Assembly: GCA_014695325.1 (NCBI GenBank)
Contig: JACJNZ010000037.1
Coordinates: 1 to 64,000, forward strand
DNA from: Cyanobacteria bacterium FACHB-502
GTDB lineage: Bacteria; Cyanobacteriota; Cyanobacteriia; Elainellales; Elainellaceae
DNA length: 64,000 nucleotides
Reading direction: 5' to 3'
Under the pieces are notes generated by a model that was not told the DNA's origin, made no database searches, and saw nothing but the letters and a program-made list of their open reading frames with translations. The position numbers and the translations under genes are program-made. Below, piece after piece: positions 18,801-26,623 of the stretch. How positions within the stretch are numbered: position 1 is the stretch's first letter; every line of letters starts with the position of its first letter.

Positions 18801-19228
18801 CAAAGCGTGAGGGGCAGTGTCGCTGTTTCTAACCAAAATTCCTCGATCCCCCGAATAATTTTGAAGAGCTGATTGAGATTGCGCGATTTTGCAATATAGC
18901 AATTGACGTGCAGATCGTAGCTTTTGGTAATGTCCTCTTCGTTGCGCGATGTTGTGAGAACAACGACGGGAATGTGTTTCAGGGAGGGGTTCGCTTTGAT
19001 TTCCGCCAGCACTTCCCGCCCATCTTTTTTAGGCAGATTGAGATCCAGCAGAATCAGATCGGGATGAATTACCTGATCCTGCTGAAGATACTCCATGGCT
19101 TCCACACCATCCCGTGCAACGACAACATCACAGTCTACCCCCGTGCTTTTCAGGGCTTCCTGAATGAGCCGGATATCGCCTCGATTATCCTCGACGAGGA
19201 AGATAGTTTTTCTTCTGTCCGATCGCAT
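18800..19228 (-). CDS. rcp1: Rcp1-type single-domain response regulator
   Basis: 142-residue stand-alone receiver without an output domain. Key residues are all present: the acidic pair in FLVEDN (13-14), phosphoacceptor Asp62 in LILLDLNLPKKDG, Thr in VVVLTTS, and Lys in CYIAKSRN. The segments KKDGREVLAEIKANPSLKHI and the C-terminal IEEFWLETATLPL are typical of cyanobacterial phytochrome response regulators (Rcp1 family). It follows the phytochrome gene, overlapping its 3' end by about 44 bases if ATG 19228 is used, and overlaps the next kinase start by one base. In Synechocystis Rcp1 receives phosphate from Cph1, and gene order here indicates the same pairing. The downstream hybrid kinase could extend the relay. 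Confidence 0.9.
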   Translation of the reverse strand: MRSDRRKTIFLVEDNRGDIRLIQEALKSTGVDCDVVVARDGVEAMEYLQQDQVIHPDLILLDLNLPKKDGREVLAEIKANPSLKHIPVVVLTTSRNEEDITKSYDLHVNCYIAKSRNLNQLFKIIRGIEEFWLETATLPLTL

Positions 19229-21488
19229 GGCTGTGATCCCGCTCTCCTACCGGAATGGTGAAATAGAAGGTTGCCCCCTGACCCAGTTCAGACTCAACCC
19301 AAATCGTTCCGCGATGGCATTCAGCAATCTTTTTGCAAATTGCTAGCCCCATGCCTGAACCGGGATATTCATCGCGTGTGTGCAGTCGCTGAAAAATGAC
19401 AAAGATGCGATCGCTAAATTTCGGGTCAATTCCAATTCCGTTATCGCGCACTGAAAAGAGCCACGCCTCTTCCCGACGCTCTACGCCCACATGAATTCGC
19501 GGTGCTTCACTGCTTCTGAACTTAATCGCGTTCGCAATCAGGTTCTGGAAGAGCTGCATCAATTGCGTTCCGTCTGCCACAATTTGCGGCATTGGATCAT
19601 GAGTCACGATCGCTTCGGTTTCAGCAATCCGTCCGCGTAGATTGCTCAGCGCATGGTTGAGGGCAGTTTCAGAATTGGTTAATTGCCATTCAATCCCCTT
19701 GAGATCGACCTTTGAATAAGTCAATACATCGTCGATCAGGGTTTGCATCAAGCTCACGCCTTCCACCGCAAACTCGATAAACTCGCTGGCATCTTGGTCA
19801 AGCTGGTCGTGATAGCGCATCTCAAGTAACTGCACATAGTTCGCGACCTGGTTCAACGGCTCCTGCAAGTCGTGAGACGCGACATAAGCAAATTTCTTGA
19901 GCTCCGCGTTCGATCGCTCTAAATCCTGTGCCAGGAGTGCCAGTTCTTCCGCCTGCCGCAGCACGATATTGACGATCGCTTTCCGCAGTTCCAGGGTCGC
20001 TTGAATCTCTACTGGTTTCCAGGGCAGCGAGTTGAGGCGAACGGTTTCCTTCCAGAGTTCAAACGACTTACGAGGACAAAGCCACTGCCGATCGCCTGAT
20101 TCTTGCAGCTCGTAGGCATGATTGGGATCACCGCCCCAGTTCACTGTTTGAATCACCTCTGGACGGAACCACAGCACATAGCTCCGCTTCGAGATGGGAA
20201 TTGCCAGCAGTCCGCTTGCCACGTGCTTAAACCGCTCGGCATCCGAGTAGACTAAAGGCAGCGAACTGGTGTAGAACACTTCTTCATCCACATTTTTCGC
20301 AAGCCATTGAACGAGATAATTTAGCTCTTCCTCGGAAGGGGTTTGCCCGATCGTTGTCCAGCGTCCGCCAAAACAAATTGCCGCTCCTTTTGCGTCTGTC
20401 AGGTCAAGCAAGTTTGGTTCGGGCTGCATCAAGCCATCCACAAAACTGTTGGCTTCAGACATTGATTCGATCAGGACAGATTGTACGTGCGCCAGGTGCA
20501 TCCGATAGTGATAATCCGCCGTTTCTTCACGGGTGGAAATCTCTGCAAAAATGACCCGCCCCAAAAATTCGCAGGCTTTTCGCAGCTCATAGGAAACGTA
20601 TTTGGGCGATCGATGGTGGCAGGCAATTAATCCCCAAAGTTTGTCGTCTTTCATCAGCGAGATGGTCAGCGATGCACTTACGCCCATATGGTGTAGATAC
20701 TCAATATGGCACTGGTAAGGACTTCGCAGAATGGACAGTGTGAGATCGGTGGGCTGCTGCGTAATTGGATTATTGCCTGGATAGAGCGAAGCCGGTTCGG
20801 CATGGGCATCGGGAATGACGCGAATCCAGTTTGACAAAAACATTTTGCGAGCCGGAACAGGAATATCCGATTCAGGAAAATGGAGACCGAGATAAGATTC
20901 CATCTCGTCTACTTTCTCTTCGGCAACGACTTCACCATGTCCATCTGCGTCAAATTTGTAGAGCATGACGCGATCGAAGCCAGTCACGTTACGCACTTCC
21001 CGCACAATCACCTGACAGAAGTCCTGTAGATTTGAGGTAGCTTCAAGCTGATTAATCGATGCCTTTGCAAGATGATAAAAACTCAGAAACGGAATGTTCT
21101 GCTGCGTAAATGCTGGCTCCAGCTCTAGCACCAGAAAACCATCTGCACTGCGATGGAAAACCGCATCAAACACACCATAGTCATCGCCGTTGCGCCGCAC
21201 CCAGACGCGGGTGGGATTAACAAAATCTAGATTTTCTTCAGCTAACCCAGCTCGGAAGCGATCGACCTGAAACGAATCAAAAATCTCATCCAGTGTTTTA
21301 CCCAGCAGCGAGGCAGGCGAGCGTTGCAGCAATGCCGTCGTATTGGTACTTGCCTGCAAAACAGTCAGCGTAGGCTCTTCCAGAATCAGCAAAATGCCAT
21401 GTGGCTGAACCCCGGTCAAACTATGAATCGCGGGCTGTTTTAAACTGGTGAGATTAATGAGTTGCGTTTCCAAATTAAGATTGGTCAT
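19185..21488 (-). CDS. cph1: Cph1-type cyanobacterial phytochrome (PAS-GAF-PHY-histidine kinase)
   Basis: 767-residue red/far-red photoreceptor kinase. PAS (about 20-125), GAF (about 145-320), PHY (about 330-510), coiled linker, HisKA (YVASHDLQEPLNQVANYVQL), HATPase with DNGIGIDPKF and GSGMGLAICKKI. The GAF carries PESDIP (205-210), which contacts the bilin, and Cys260 in QCHIEYL, the position of the thioether-linked phycocyanobilin in Cph1 (Cys259 there). The N-terminal Cys that binds biliverdin in bacteriophytochromes is absent, so phycocyanobilin is the likely chromophore. The PHY tongue contains WGG and CPRKSFELW, the PRxSF signature. ATG 21488 is preceded by AAGGAA at good spacing. It leads an operon with the Rcp1-type regulator and a hybrid kinase, which follow with overlaps. 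No haem oxygenase or pcyA is in the window. Confidence 0.95.
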   Translation of the reverse strand: MTNLNLETQLINLTSLKQPAIHSLTGVQPHGILLILEEPTLTVLQASTNTTALLQRSPASLLGKTLDEIFDSFQVDRFRAGLAEENLDFVNPTRVWVRRNGDDYGVFDAVFHRSADGFLVLELEPAFTQQNIPFLSFYHLAKASINQLEATSNLQDFCQVIVREVRNVTGFDRVMLYKFDADGHGEVVAEEKVDEMESYLGLHFPESDIPVPARKMFLSNWIRVIPDAHAEPASLYPGNNPITQQPTDLTLSILRSPYQCHIEYLHHMGVSASLTISLMKDDKLWGLIACHHRSPKYVSYELRKACEFLGRVIFAEISTREETADYHYRMHLAHVQSVLIESMSEANSFVDGLMQPEPNLLDLTDAKGAAICFGGRWTTIGQTPSEEELNYLVQWLAKNVDEEVFYTSSLPLVYSDAERFKHVASGLLAIPISKRSYVLWFRPEVIQTVNWGGDPNHAYELQESGDRQWLCPRKSFELWKETVRLNSLPWKPVEIQATLELRKAIVNIVLRQAEELALLAQDLERSNAELKKFAYVASHDLQEPLNQVANYVQLLEMRYHDQLDQDASEFIEFAVEGVSLMQTLIDDVLTYSKVDLKGIEWQLTNSETALNHALSNLRGRIAETEAIVTHDPMPQIVADGTQLMQLFQNLIANAIKFRSSEAPRIHVGVERREEAWLFSVRDNGIGIDPKFSDRIFVIFQRLHTRDEYPGSGMGLAICKKIAECHRGTIWVESELGQGATFYFTIPVGERDHSHAIGQKKNYLPRRG

Positions 21489-21882
21489 GATAGTTCCTTA
21501 GCTGTGCAAAGCGCACACCCTTATAAACAGCAATCGTTGAGGCGACAATATCCCAGCAGCTTCGTCTAAAAAATGAACAAAAGACTGACGAAACTCACTT
21601 CACTTGTTCTTCACTCGTTCGGCTTTTATTACGTTTCCTGAAGGGATACGGAAAACAATGCAAACGAATCAGTCAAAAGGTAGAACTACTATCTTTATTT
21701 TTGCTCTACGTTAGCAGCATAACGTAAAAGTCGTAGAATTTGAGTCGGAATTGTTAAGTAAAACAAAAGCCTATTTTGATTAAAATAAACCAATTTTTCT
21801 TAAGCTAAAGCAATTAAAAAAACAGCTTTTAAGTTAATAAAAATTAGAATCCTTCAAGAAAAGTTTTAACAGGGATAGCGTT
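21489..21882. other. AT-rich gene-free stretch upstream of the phytochrome operon
   Basis: About 390 bases. The half next to the phytochrome start should hold its promoter. The other half (21750-21860) is very A/T-rich, and the imperfect arms CTTAAGC and GCTTTTAAG there could form part of a hairpin. No gene is supported. Confidence 0.4.
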
Positions 21883-22320
21883 CTACTCTAACGGTAAAGT
21901 AACAATTCCCAACCAAAACTCCTTAATCCGCTGGACGATTTGGTGAAGCTGATCGCCATTTCGGGGATTGATGACATAGCTATTTCCTTGCAGCAAATAG
22001 CTTCCGAAGATGTCTTCCTCATCATCGGAGTCTGTCAAAATGATCACTGGAATTCGTCTTAGGCCTGCATTAGATTTTAATTCCTCCAGAACTTCTCGAC
22101 CGCATCCTTTCAAACGAAGGTTGAGCAAAATTAAATCTGGACGCTGAGCCTGGGTATATTCTCCACGACGATGGATAAAATTAAGGGCTTCTGTACTTTC
22201 TGCGATCGCTTTGACTCGAGAGGTAACCGCACCTTCACGGAAGACGTTTTGAATCAGAACAGCTTGCTCTGGATTGTCTTCTAAAATTAAAATAAAGGGT
22301 TGAGACGAGGATTGTTCCAT
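21883..22320 (-). CDS. Atypical receiver protein, phosphoacceptor Asp replaced by Asn
   Basis: 145 residues, clearly of the Rcp1/single-receiver family by length and by the C-terminal IKEFWLGIVTLPLE, which matches the end of the Rcp1-type protein at 18800-19228. The metal-binding acidic pair is kept (ILILEDN). The phosphoacceptor is not: PDLILLNLRLKG has Asn67 where the neighbour has Asp62. The conserved Lys also appears lost, with VINPRN (Asn118) against IAKSRN. The switch Thr is present (ILTDSDDEEDI). Such a protein should not be phosphorylated at the usual site, so it probably works by binding a partner or is decaying. It lies about 390 bases upstream of the phytochrome gene on the same strand, with a gap large enough for a separate promoter. 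The rest of the frame is intact and unusual only in these residues. Confidence 0.85.
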   Translation of the reverse strand: MEQSSSQPFILILEDNPEQAVLIQNVFREGAVTSRVKAIAESTEALNFIHRRGEYTQAQRPDLILLNLRLKGCGREVLEELKSNAGLRRIPVIILTDSDDEEDIFGSYLLQGNSYVINPRNGDQLHQIVQRIKEFWLGIVTLPLE

Positions 22321-22510
22321 ACTGAATATCCTACATTAATCATCAATAACCCTATTGTGTGGCTAAAACTTTGTCATCCTCAGAAATAATGCGATTTTGT
22401 TAATTTTCAGGTGTGATGAATCAATCAAACTGCAAGTGATTGTTCCGGTAGTGCGGCAATCTGATGTGGAATTGATAGAGTAGAGAAGCTCATTAATCAG
22501 AAATCAGGGG

Positions 22511-22705
22511 ATGCAATGCCCTCTGTGGAGTCATCGCAAAGCCTATACGCATGGCAACATGCCCAATGGTCATCAACGCGATCGCTGCCCTACTTGCCAT
22601 CAAACCTTTTGTGAGTCCTTTGATAGTCTCTACTGCCGTCGACCGCATCTGAAGAAGACGATTCAGCTTGCGTTTAAACCTGATTACGGGGCTGCTCAAC
22701 TATGA
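22511..22705 (+). pseudogene. IS1-like transposase N-terminal relic
   Basis: The short frame MQCPLWSHRKAYTHGNMPNG, then HQRDRCPTCHQTFCESFDSL, recalls the N-terminal zinc-finger part of IS1-type transposases in cyanobacteria (CP.CGS.KAYKHGNMPNGHQRYRCPDCHQTF). One of the first zinc-ligand cysteines is lost (CPLW instead of CPxC). The text decays after residue 45 and the catalytic part is missing. ggtagtgcggcaa near 22447 could be the left end of the element. Confidence 0.5.
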
Positions 22706-22862
22706 ACTGGCACATCCCTCCTGACTCATACAGGAGGTCTAGTTTTTGCAGCACAACCTGGAAGAAGTTGACCGCAATTAATGCGCCCTGACTTCCTGCG
22801 AGACTGGCTGCGAAAGTAGGACGCATTCATGGGCAAGTTGAGCGTAAGAGAACTTAAGCGAC

Positions 22863-24404
22863 TTAAGCCACTCTTGCAAAGGTGAGGAGATCCACCATCG
22901 TAAAGTTTCCGTCTGTCCTTCCATTTCGGCGCGGTAGGGTAGGAGTCCAGGTTGGCTTCTGGCTCCAATAGGAGCTCGAGTCACTCAGCAGAAGTCCGAA
23001 GAAGACCTCGGCAATGATCCGGCTTCCCACCTGACCAAGCCTTTGTCCGCCCTGTTGAACCAGTGCCTCTTTCAGGATGTAGTACCACAGTGGCGTACTT
23101 CTATGGAAGTTGAGGTGTCTCAATTCTGCTAGTTCTTCTGGCGTGAGCGGGGCATACCCCAGTTGCTGAGCGATCGCCTGCCCTGAGGGAATCCCATGTT
23201 GCAGATGACGTTCTAGATTGCGACCTGCAAGCGTTCTCACATCTTCCACCGGATCAGGCAAACCTGGACCCACAGGCAGATCGAACATTGGCGAAGAGAT
23301 AAACGGATCAATGCGCTTGTTCGGCTTCACTCTGGGCTGCACTACAGCTTGACCATTTCTCACCGCAACTTCTTGAACACCAAAGTCAAAGAAGATGTCC
23401 CACTCTACAAATCGTCTTGGTGCCCGCCGACCGCCGCGCAGATCATTCGGATCGCCATCTTGGGGATCGATCACAGGGTCAAAAATGGGTGCACCGAACC
23501 CTTGGTTGGGTTTATAGCCTGGTCGAATCTGGCTGTGTCCAAATCGATAGACGCTAATCTGGAACTCGCGCGGCATTTTAGGTTTGGCAGAAGGCTGGAA
23601 GATGGTTGGACCGTTCTTCTTGACCTGCTCATAAACAACTGGATCAAGAGTCGCCTTCAGAAATTGATTGACGATGATGTACTGGTAGTGCCAGCGAACC
23701 AGACGACGGGCTTCCTCAAACATCCGCTTGGGATCGGAATTCGCAGGGTTCTGCTCCACTACATAATCAATCACCTGGTTATGAAACTTAAGGAATGCCA
23801 GATGGAGCTGAGAAATGATGACATTTTCATCGTTGCGGGGGTCAGCAATAATTGCACGTTGCTGGCTAGTTCGCGGTAGGTCACGCGCAGCTTCCATGTC
23901 AATCAAGAACTTGGTTGGGGCAGGACGCTGCAATTCTGGAGAGCGATCGTACAAGATGCTGTCTATATCTGGACCTCGTCCATATACACTATCCAGATCA
24001 AAAAATGGCGATCGCAGGTTTTTACTGTTGGTCACGGTCGAGGTCAGTGGCAGCGGATCAAAGGTAATGTCATGATCCAGGAATTGCCCCAAGAAGGTGA
24101 AACCAACCGTCATCTCTGGGTTTTTATTATCTGGATTACGTGTTGGATTGCCATCCAGTGGGTTCGTGATTGTAACGAGCGGATCTTGTGCATCCATCAG
24201 TCCGCCCTTCTTTCCCAAGATACGGAGGCGTTGCAGCACATCTTGCCGATTCTGTCCTTCTGCAAAGGAGGGCAGGCAAGGAAATAGCTTACTAAAATCG
24301 TTTTCTTCAGCTCGAACTGCATCTACCATAGGCATAAAGCTTCGGTAGAGCGAGTCCTCGAACATTGGAACATCCTGGAAAGATTGCTTAACGATCGTCT
24401 GCAT
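22863..24404 (-). CDS. Animal-type (myeloperoxidase superfamily) haem peroxidase
   Basis: 513-residue member of the peroxidase-cyclooxygenase superfamily (An_peroxidase), which oxidises substrates with hydrogen peroxide using a haem. The distal His111 lies in GQFLDHDITFDP, the classic distal histidine and calcium-binding motif; the catalytic Arg is probably Arg190 in IADPRNDEN; the proximal haem ligand is His290 in YRFGHSQIRPGY. PFFDLDSVYGRGP (134-146) matches the second calcium loop. No signal peptide or transmembrane helix is seen, so the protein appears cytosolic or leaves by an unrecognised route. ATG 24404 has AGGAGG six bases upstream, which fixes the start. The gene stands alone between an IS1 relic and repeat-bearing DNA. 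Its natural substrate is not known; bacterial members have been proposed to take part in defence or halide oxidation. Confidence 0.92.
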   Translation of the reverse strand: MQTIVKQSFQDVPMFEDSLYRSFMPMVDAVRAEENDFSKLFPCLPSFAEGQNRQDVLQRLRILGKKGGLMDAQDPLVTITNPLDGNPTRNPDNKNPEMTVGFTFLGQFLDHDITFDPLPLTSTVTNSKNLRSPFFDLDSVYGRGPDIDSILYDRSPELQRPAPTKFLIDMEAARDLPRTSQQRAIIADPRNDENVIISQLHLAFLKFHNQVIDYVVEQNPANSDPKRMFEEARRLVRWHYQYIIVNQFLKATLDPVVYEQVKKNGPTIFQPSAKPKMPREFQISVYRFGHSQIRPGYKPNQGFGAPIFDPVIDPQDGDPNDLRGGRRAPRRFVEWDIFFDFGVQEVAVRNGQAVVQPRVKPNKRIDPFISSPMFDLPVGPGLPDPVEDVRTLAGRNLERHLQHGIPSGQAIAQQLGYAPLTPEELAELRHLNFHRSTPLWYYILKEALVQQGGQRLGQVGSRIIAEVFFGLLLSDSSSYWSQKPTWTPTLPRRNGRTDGNFTMVDLLTFARVA

Positions 24405-24519
24405 AAACGCCTCCTAAGTTATTAGGGAGTCACTGTAGTTTCATTCTGGGTGGGGCATTAACTTTTAACCTTACCCACACGGGTACTTTTTCGGCTTACA
24501 GTTGCGATCCGCTGTCGTG

Positions 24520-24607
24520 ATCGATAGAATCGTGTGTCACGAACTAGATTCATCACAATAATTATCGATAGAATTTTGTGTCCCGAACCAGATTTATCAC
24601 AATAATT
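24520..24607. repeat. Two imperfect 44-base tandem repeats upstream of the peroxidase gene
   Basis: Copy one (24520-24563) begins atcgatagaatcgtgtgtca and copy two (24564-24607) begins atcgatagaattttgtgtcc; both end atcacaataatt. They lie 115-205 bases upstream of the peroxidase start and could be paired regulatory sites or a duplicated scrap. Confidence 0.85.
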
Positions 24608-24859
24608 TTTGAAACAAGTGCTTAACGTAATGGAGGCAATATCCTTTTCGTTTGCCATCAATTTGCTATCAAAAAGATTTCAGAACCCAGTTCCTGGATC
24701 TATCAAATGCTTCTCATCAATTTTTTTAGAATTCCATAATGTTGTCTCACCTTTGTAAATGCTTCAATGCAGCGATCGGGAAGAAACAAAACTCATGGAT
24801 AGCTCTGATTGAAACCCCTTAACTTATGACATAGTGTAATCGTTGATTTGTGGGCGTAT

Positions 24860-25687
24860 ATGGAATTTCTGACTGTTCTGCTGGCTGCGTTGCTGGGCGT
24901 TTTGTCTCCGGCTGGGTTTGTCGCCGATCGCCTCGCTGCAAATGCCATTCGGCAGCAGTTTGACCACATTGAGGATTTAGCCGTTCGGATCGACAGCACG
25001 CCGAATTACCGCCTACTTCAGGGCAGAGCCGATCGGGTACGAATTGCAGGACGAGGCGTTTTTCCGATCGCTGATGTTCGCATCGATACACTGGAAGTCG
25101 AAACCGATCCGATCGCCCTAAATCTGAGCGACGCAAACGATCTCAAGCAGCCAATTCAGGCAGGGGTGCGGCTTGTCCTGACACGGGAGGATTTGAATTC
25201 TGCGCTACGCTCGGAACCCGTAACAGATGCCCTGCGCGACCTTAGCCTGAATTTTTTGGGCGGCACAGCACAGCAGCTTCAGCGATACGACTTTGTGGAG
25301 CCGCAGGTGCAGTTTATCGCAGGCAATTCTCCAGAAGCGGAAACTCGTGTGCGGTTTCAGGTGAGTTTAGTAGAGCAGCCAGCCGAAGAAACGGCGCAAA
25401 CCCCACCTCAGGACAATCGGATTGAAATTACAGGAGAAACAGGGCTGCAAATTCTGGCAGGAAAACAGCTTAGCCTGGTCAATCCAGAAATTCGCATCAA
25501 CAATGAAGCCGTGCCGCCGGAACTGGTGAACCTGCTTTTAGGCGGCATCAGTCAGCAGCTCGACCTGGGCAACTTGCAGGACTCCGGCATTTTTGCCCGC
25601 ATCCTCGACCTTCAGATCCAAGACGATCGCCTCACGCTCGCTGCCTTTGTCCAGCTTCAGCCCGGCTTCGATTTTTCCGATCGCTAA
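24860..25687 (+). CDS. DUF2993 / LmeA-like lipid-binding protein
   Basis: 275 residues with one N-terminal hydrophobic segment (about residues 2-22, FLTVLLAALLGVLSPAGFVA), then a beta-rich domain. LAANAIRQQFDHIEDLAVRI, LLQGRADRVRIAGRGVF, IADVRIDTLEVETDPIAL and LTREDLNSAL are the conserved blocks of the DUF2993 (LmeA/TULIP-like) family, whose members are thought to bind phospholipids at the cell envelope. DNRIEITGETGLQILAGKQL and NPEIRINNEAVPPELVN make up the C-terminal half. The frame is open from a TTG at 24848, but ATG 24860 (MEFLTVLL) is the better start. It is followed 80 bases later by a GerMN-domain gene on the same strand with its own ribosome-binding site, so the pair could form an envelope-related operon. 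Confidence 0.85.
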   Translation: MEFLTVLLAALLGVLSPAGFVADRLAANAIRQQFDHIEDLAVRIDSTPNYRLLQGRADRVRIAGRGVFPIADVRIDTLEVETDPIALNLSDANDLKQPIQAGVRLVLTREDLNSALRSEPVTDALRDLSLNFLGGTAQQLQRYDFVEPQVQFIAGNSPEAETRVRFQVSLVEQPAEETAQTPPQDNRIEITGETGLQILAGKQLSLVNPEIRINNEAVPPELVNLLLGGISQQLDLGNLQDSGIFARILDLQIQDDRLTLAAFVQLQPGFDFSDR

Positions 25688-25769
25688 TTTCCGAAATACC
25701 AGGAATCAAATCCGTAGTTATCCTGAATGTGGCTTACCCCACACCTAAACTTTCAGGAGGAATCCTGCA

Positions 25770-26393
25770 ATGCAAGACCATCAATCCTCAACTCCGAGAA
25801 CTTCCACGCCTCGCCGTGCCCCGGTCGTCATCATTGCTGGCTTAGCAGCGGTCGGTTTAGCCATTGGCGGTGGTGTTGCCTGGTGGAATGGGCGCTCAGC
25901 CGCCCCAGAAGCAAACGCCCCGACCTCAACCGCCGTTTCTCCTTCTCCGCAAACCGCTCCCGCACAGCAAACTGTTCAGATTTACTGGTTGAAGACGAAC
26001 AGCGATCGAATTGAACTGGCTCCCGCTTCAATCAGCGTTCCAACCAATGGACAGCCCGATGCCACGCTCAAAGCTGCCTTTGAAACCATGCTGAAAGGCT
26101 CACCCGATGCCGCTCTCACATCCACTATTCCCCAGAACACGCGCCTCCTTGGATTAGAAGCTAAGCAGGATGGCATTCACGTTAACCTTTCTCAGGAATT
26201 TACATCAGGCGGCGGCAGCACCTCGATGCAGGGCAGACTAGGACAGGTAATTTACACCGCAACGGCGATCGATCCCAATGCGAAAGTCTGGCTTTCAGTA
26301 GAAGGGAAGCCGCTCGAAGTGCTGGGCGGCGAAGGACTCGTGATCAATCAGCCCACTAGTCGATCGGATTTTGAGCAGAATTTCAGCCTCTAA
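25770..26393 (+). CDS. Membrane-anchored GerMN-domain protein
   Basis: 207 residues: a positively charged N-terminus, a single membrane segment (about 18-42, APVVIIAGLAAVGLAIGGGV), a Pro/Ala/Ser/Thr-rich spacer (45-68), then a GerMN domain (about 70-190). VQIYWLKTNSDRIELAPASI, LKAAFETMLKGSP, NTRLLGLEAKQDGIHVNLS and LGQVIYTATAIDPNAKVWLS are typical GerMN segments. In Bacillus, GerM works in spore formation, but in cyanobacteria the domain occurs in periplasmic proteins of unknown role, probably cell-wall related. AGGAGG at 25755-25760 fixes the ATG at 25770. It lies directly downstream of the DUF2993 gene. Confidence 0.85.
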   Translation: MQDHQSSTPRTSTPRRAPVVIIAGLAAVGLAIGGGVAWWNGRSAAPEANAPTSTAVSPSPQTAPAQQTVQIYWLKTNSDRIELAPASISVPTNGQPDATLKAAFETMLKGSPDAALTSTIPQNTRLLGLEAKQDGIHVNLSQEFTSGGGSTSMQGRLGQVIYTATAIDPNAKVWLSVEGKPLEVLGGEGLVINQPTSRSDFEQNFSL

Positions 26394-26532
26394 ACAATTC
26401 CCACTAATTGCATCACTTCACTGGGTACCACTTCACTGAGTGCCCTCTATTTCCCTATTTCTGTTCAGACGGAATCAACTGGTGGCTACACAGCAGACTT
26501 CTATAGGGACGGTTTTTCGTATCCCAACTCCT

Positions 26533-26569
26533 TAAAAAAATTCCCGATCGCCTGACGACAACCGGGAAT
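26533..26569 (-). terminator. Rho-independent terminator after the EF-G gene
   Basis: Read on the minus strand: ATTCCCG, a 16-base loop, CGGGAAT, then a run of seven T. It lies about 55 bases after the EF-G stop codon. Confidence 0.7.
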
Positions 26570-26623
26570 ACTTTCGCTAATTTAATTCATGCTGATTGGC
26601 GATCGGAGAAGCAATTCAAGCGA

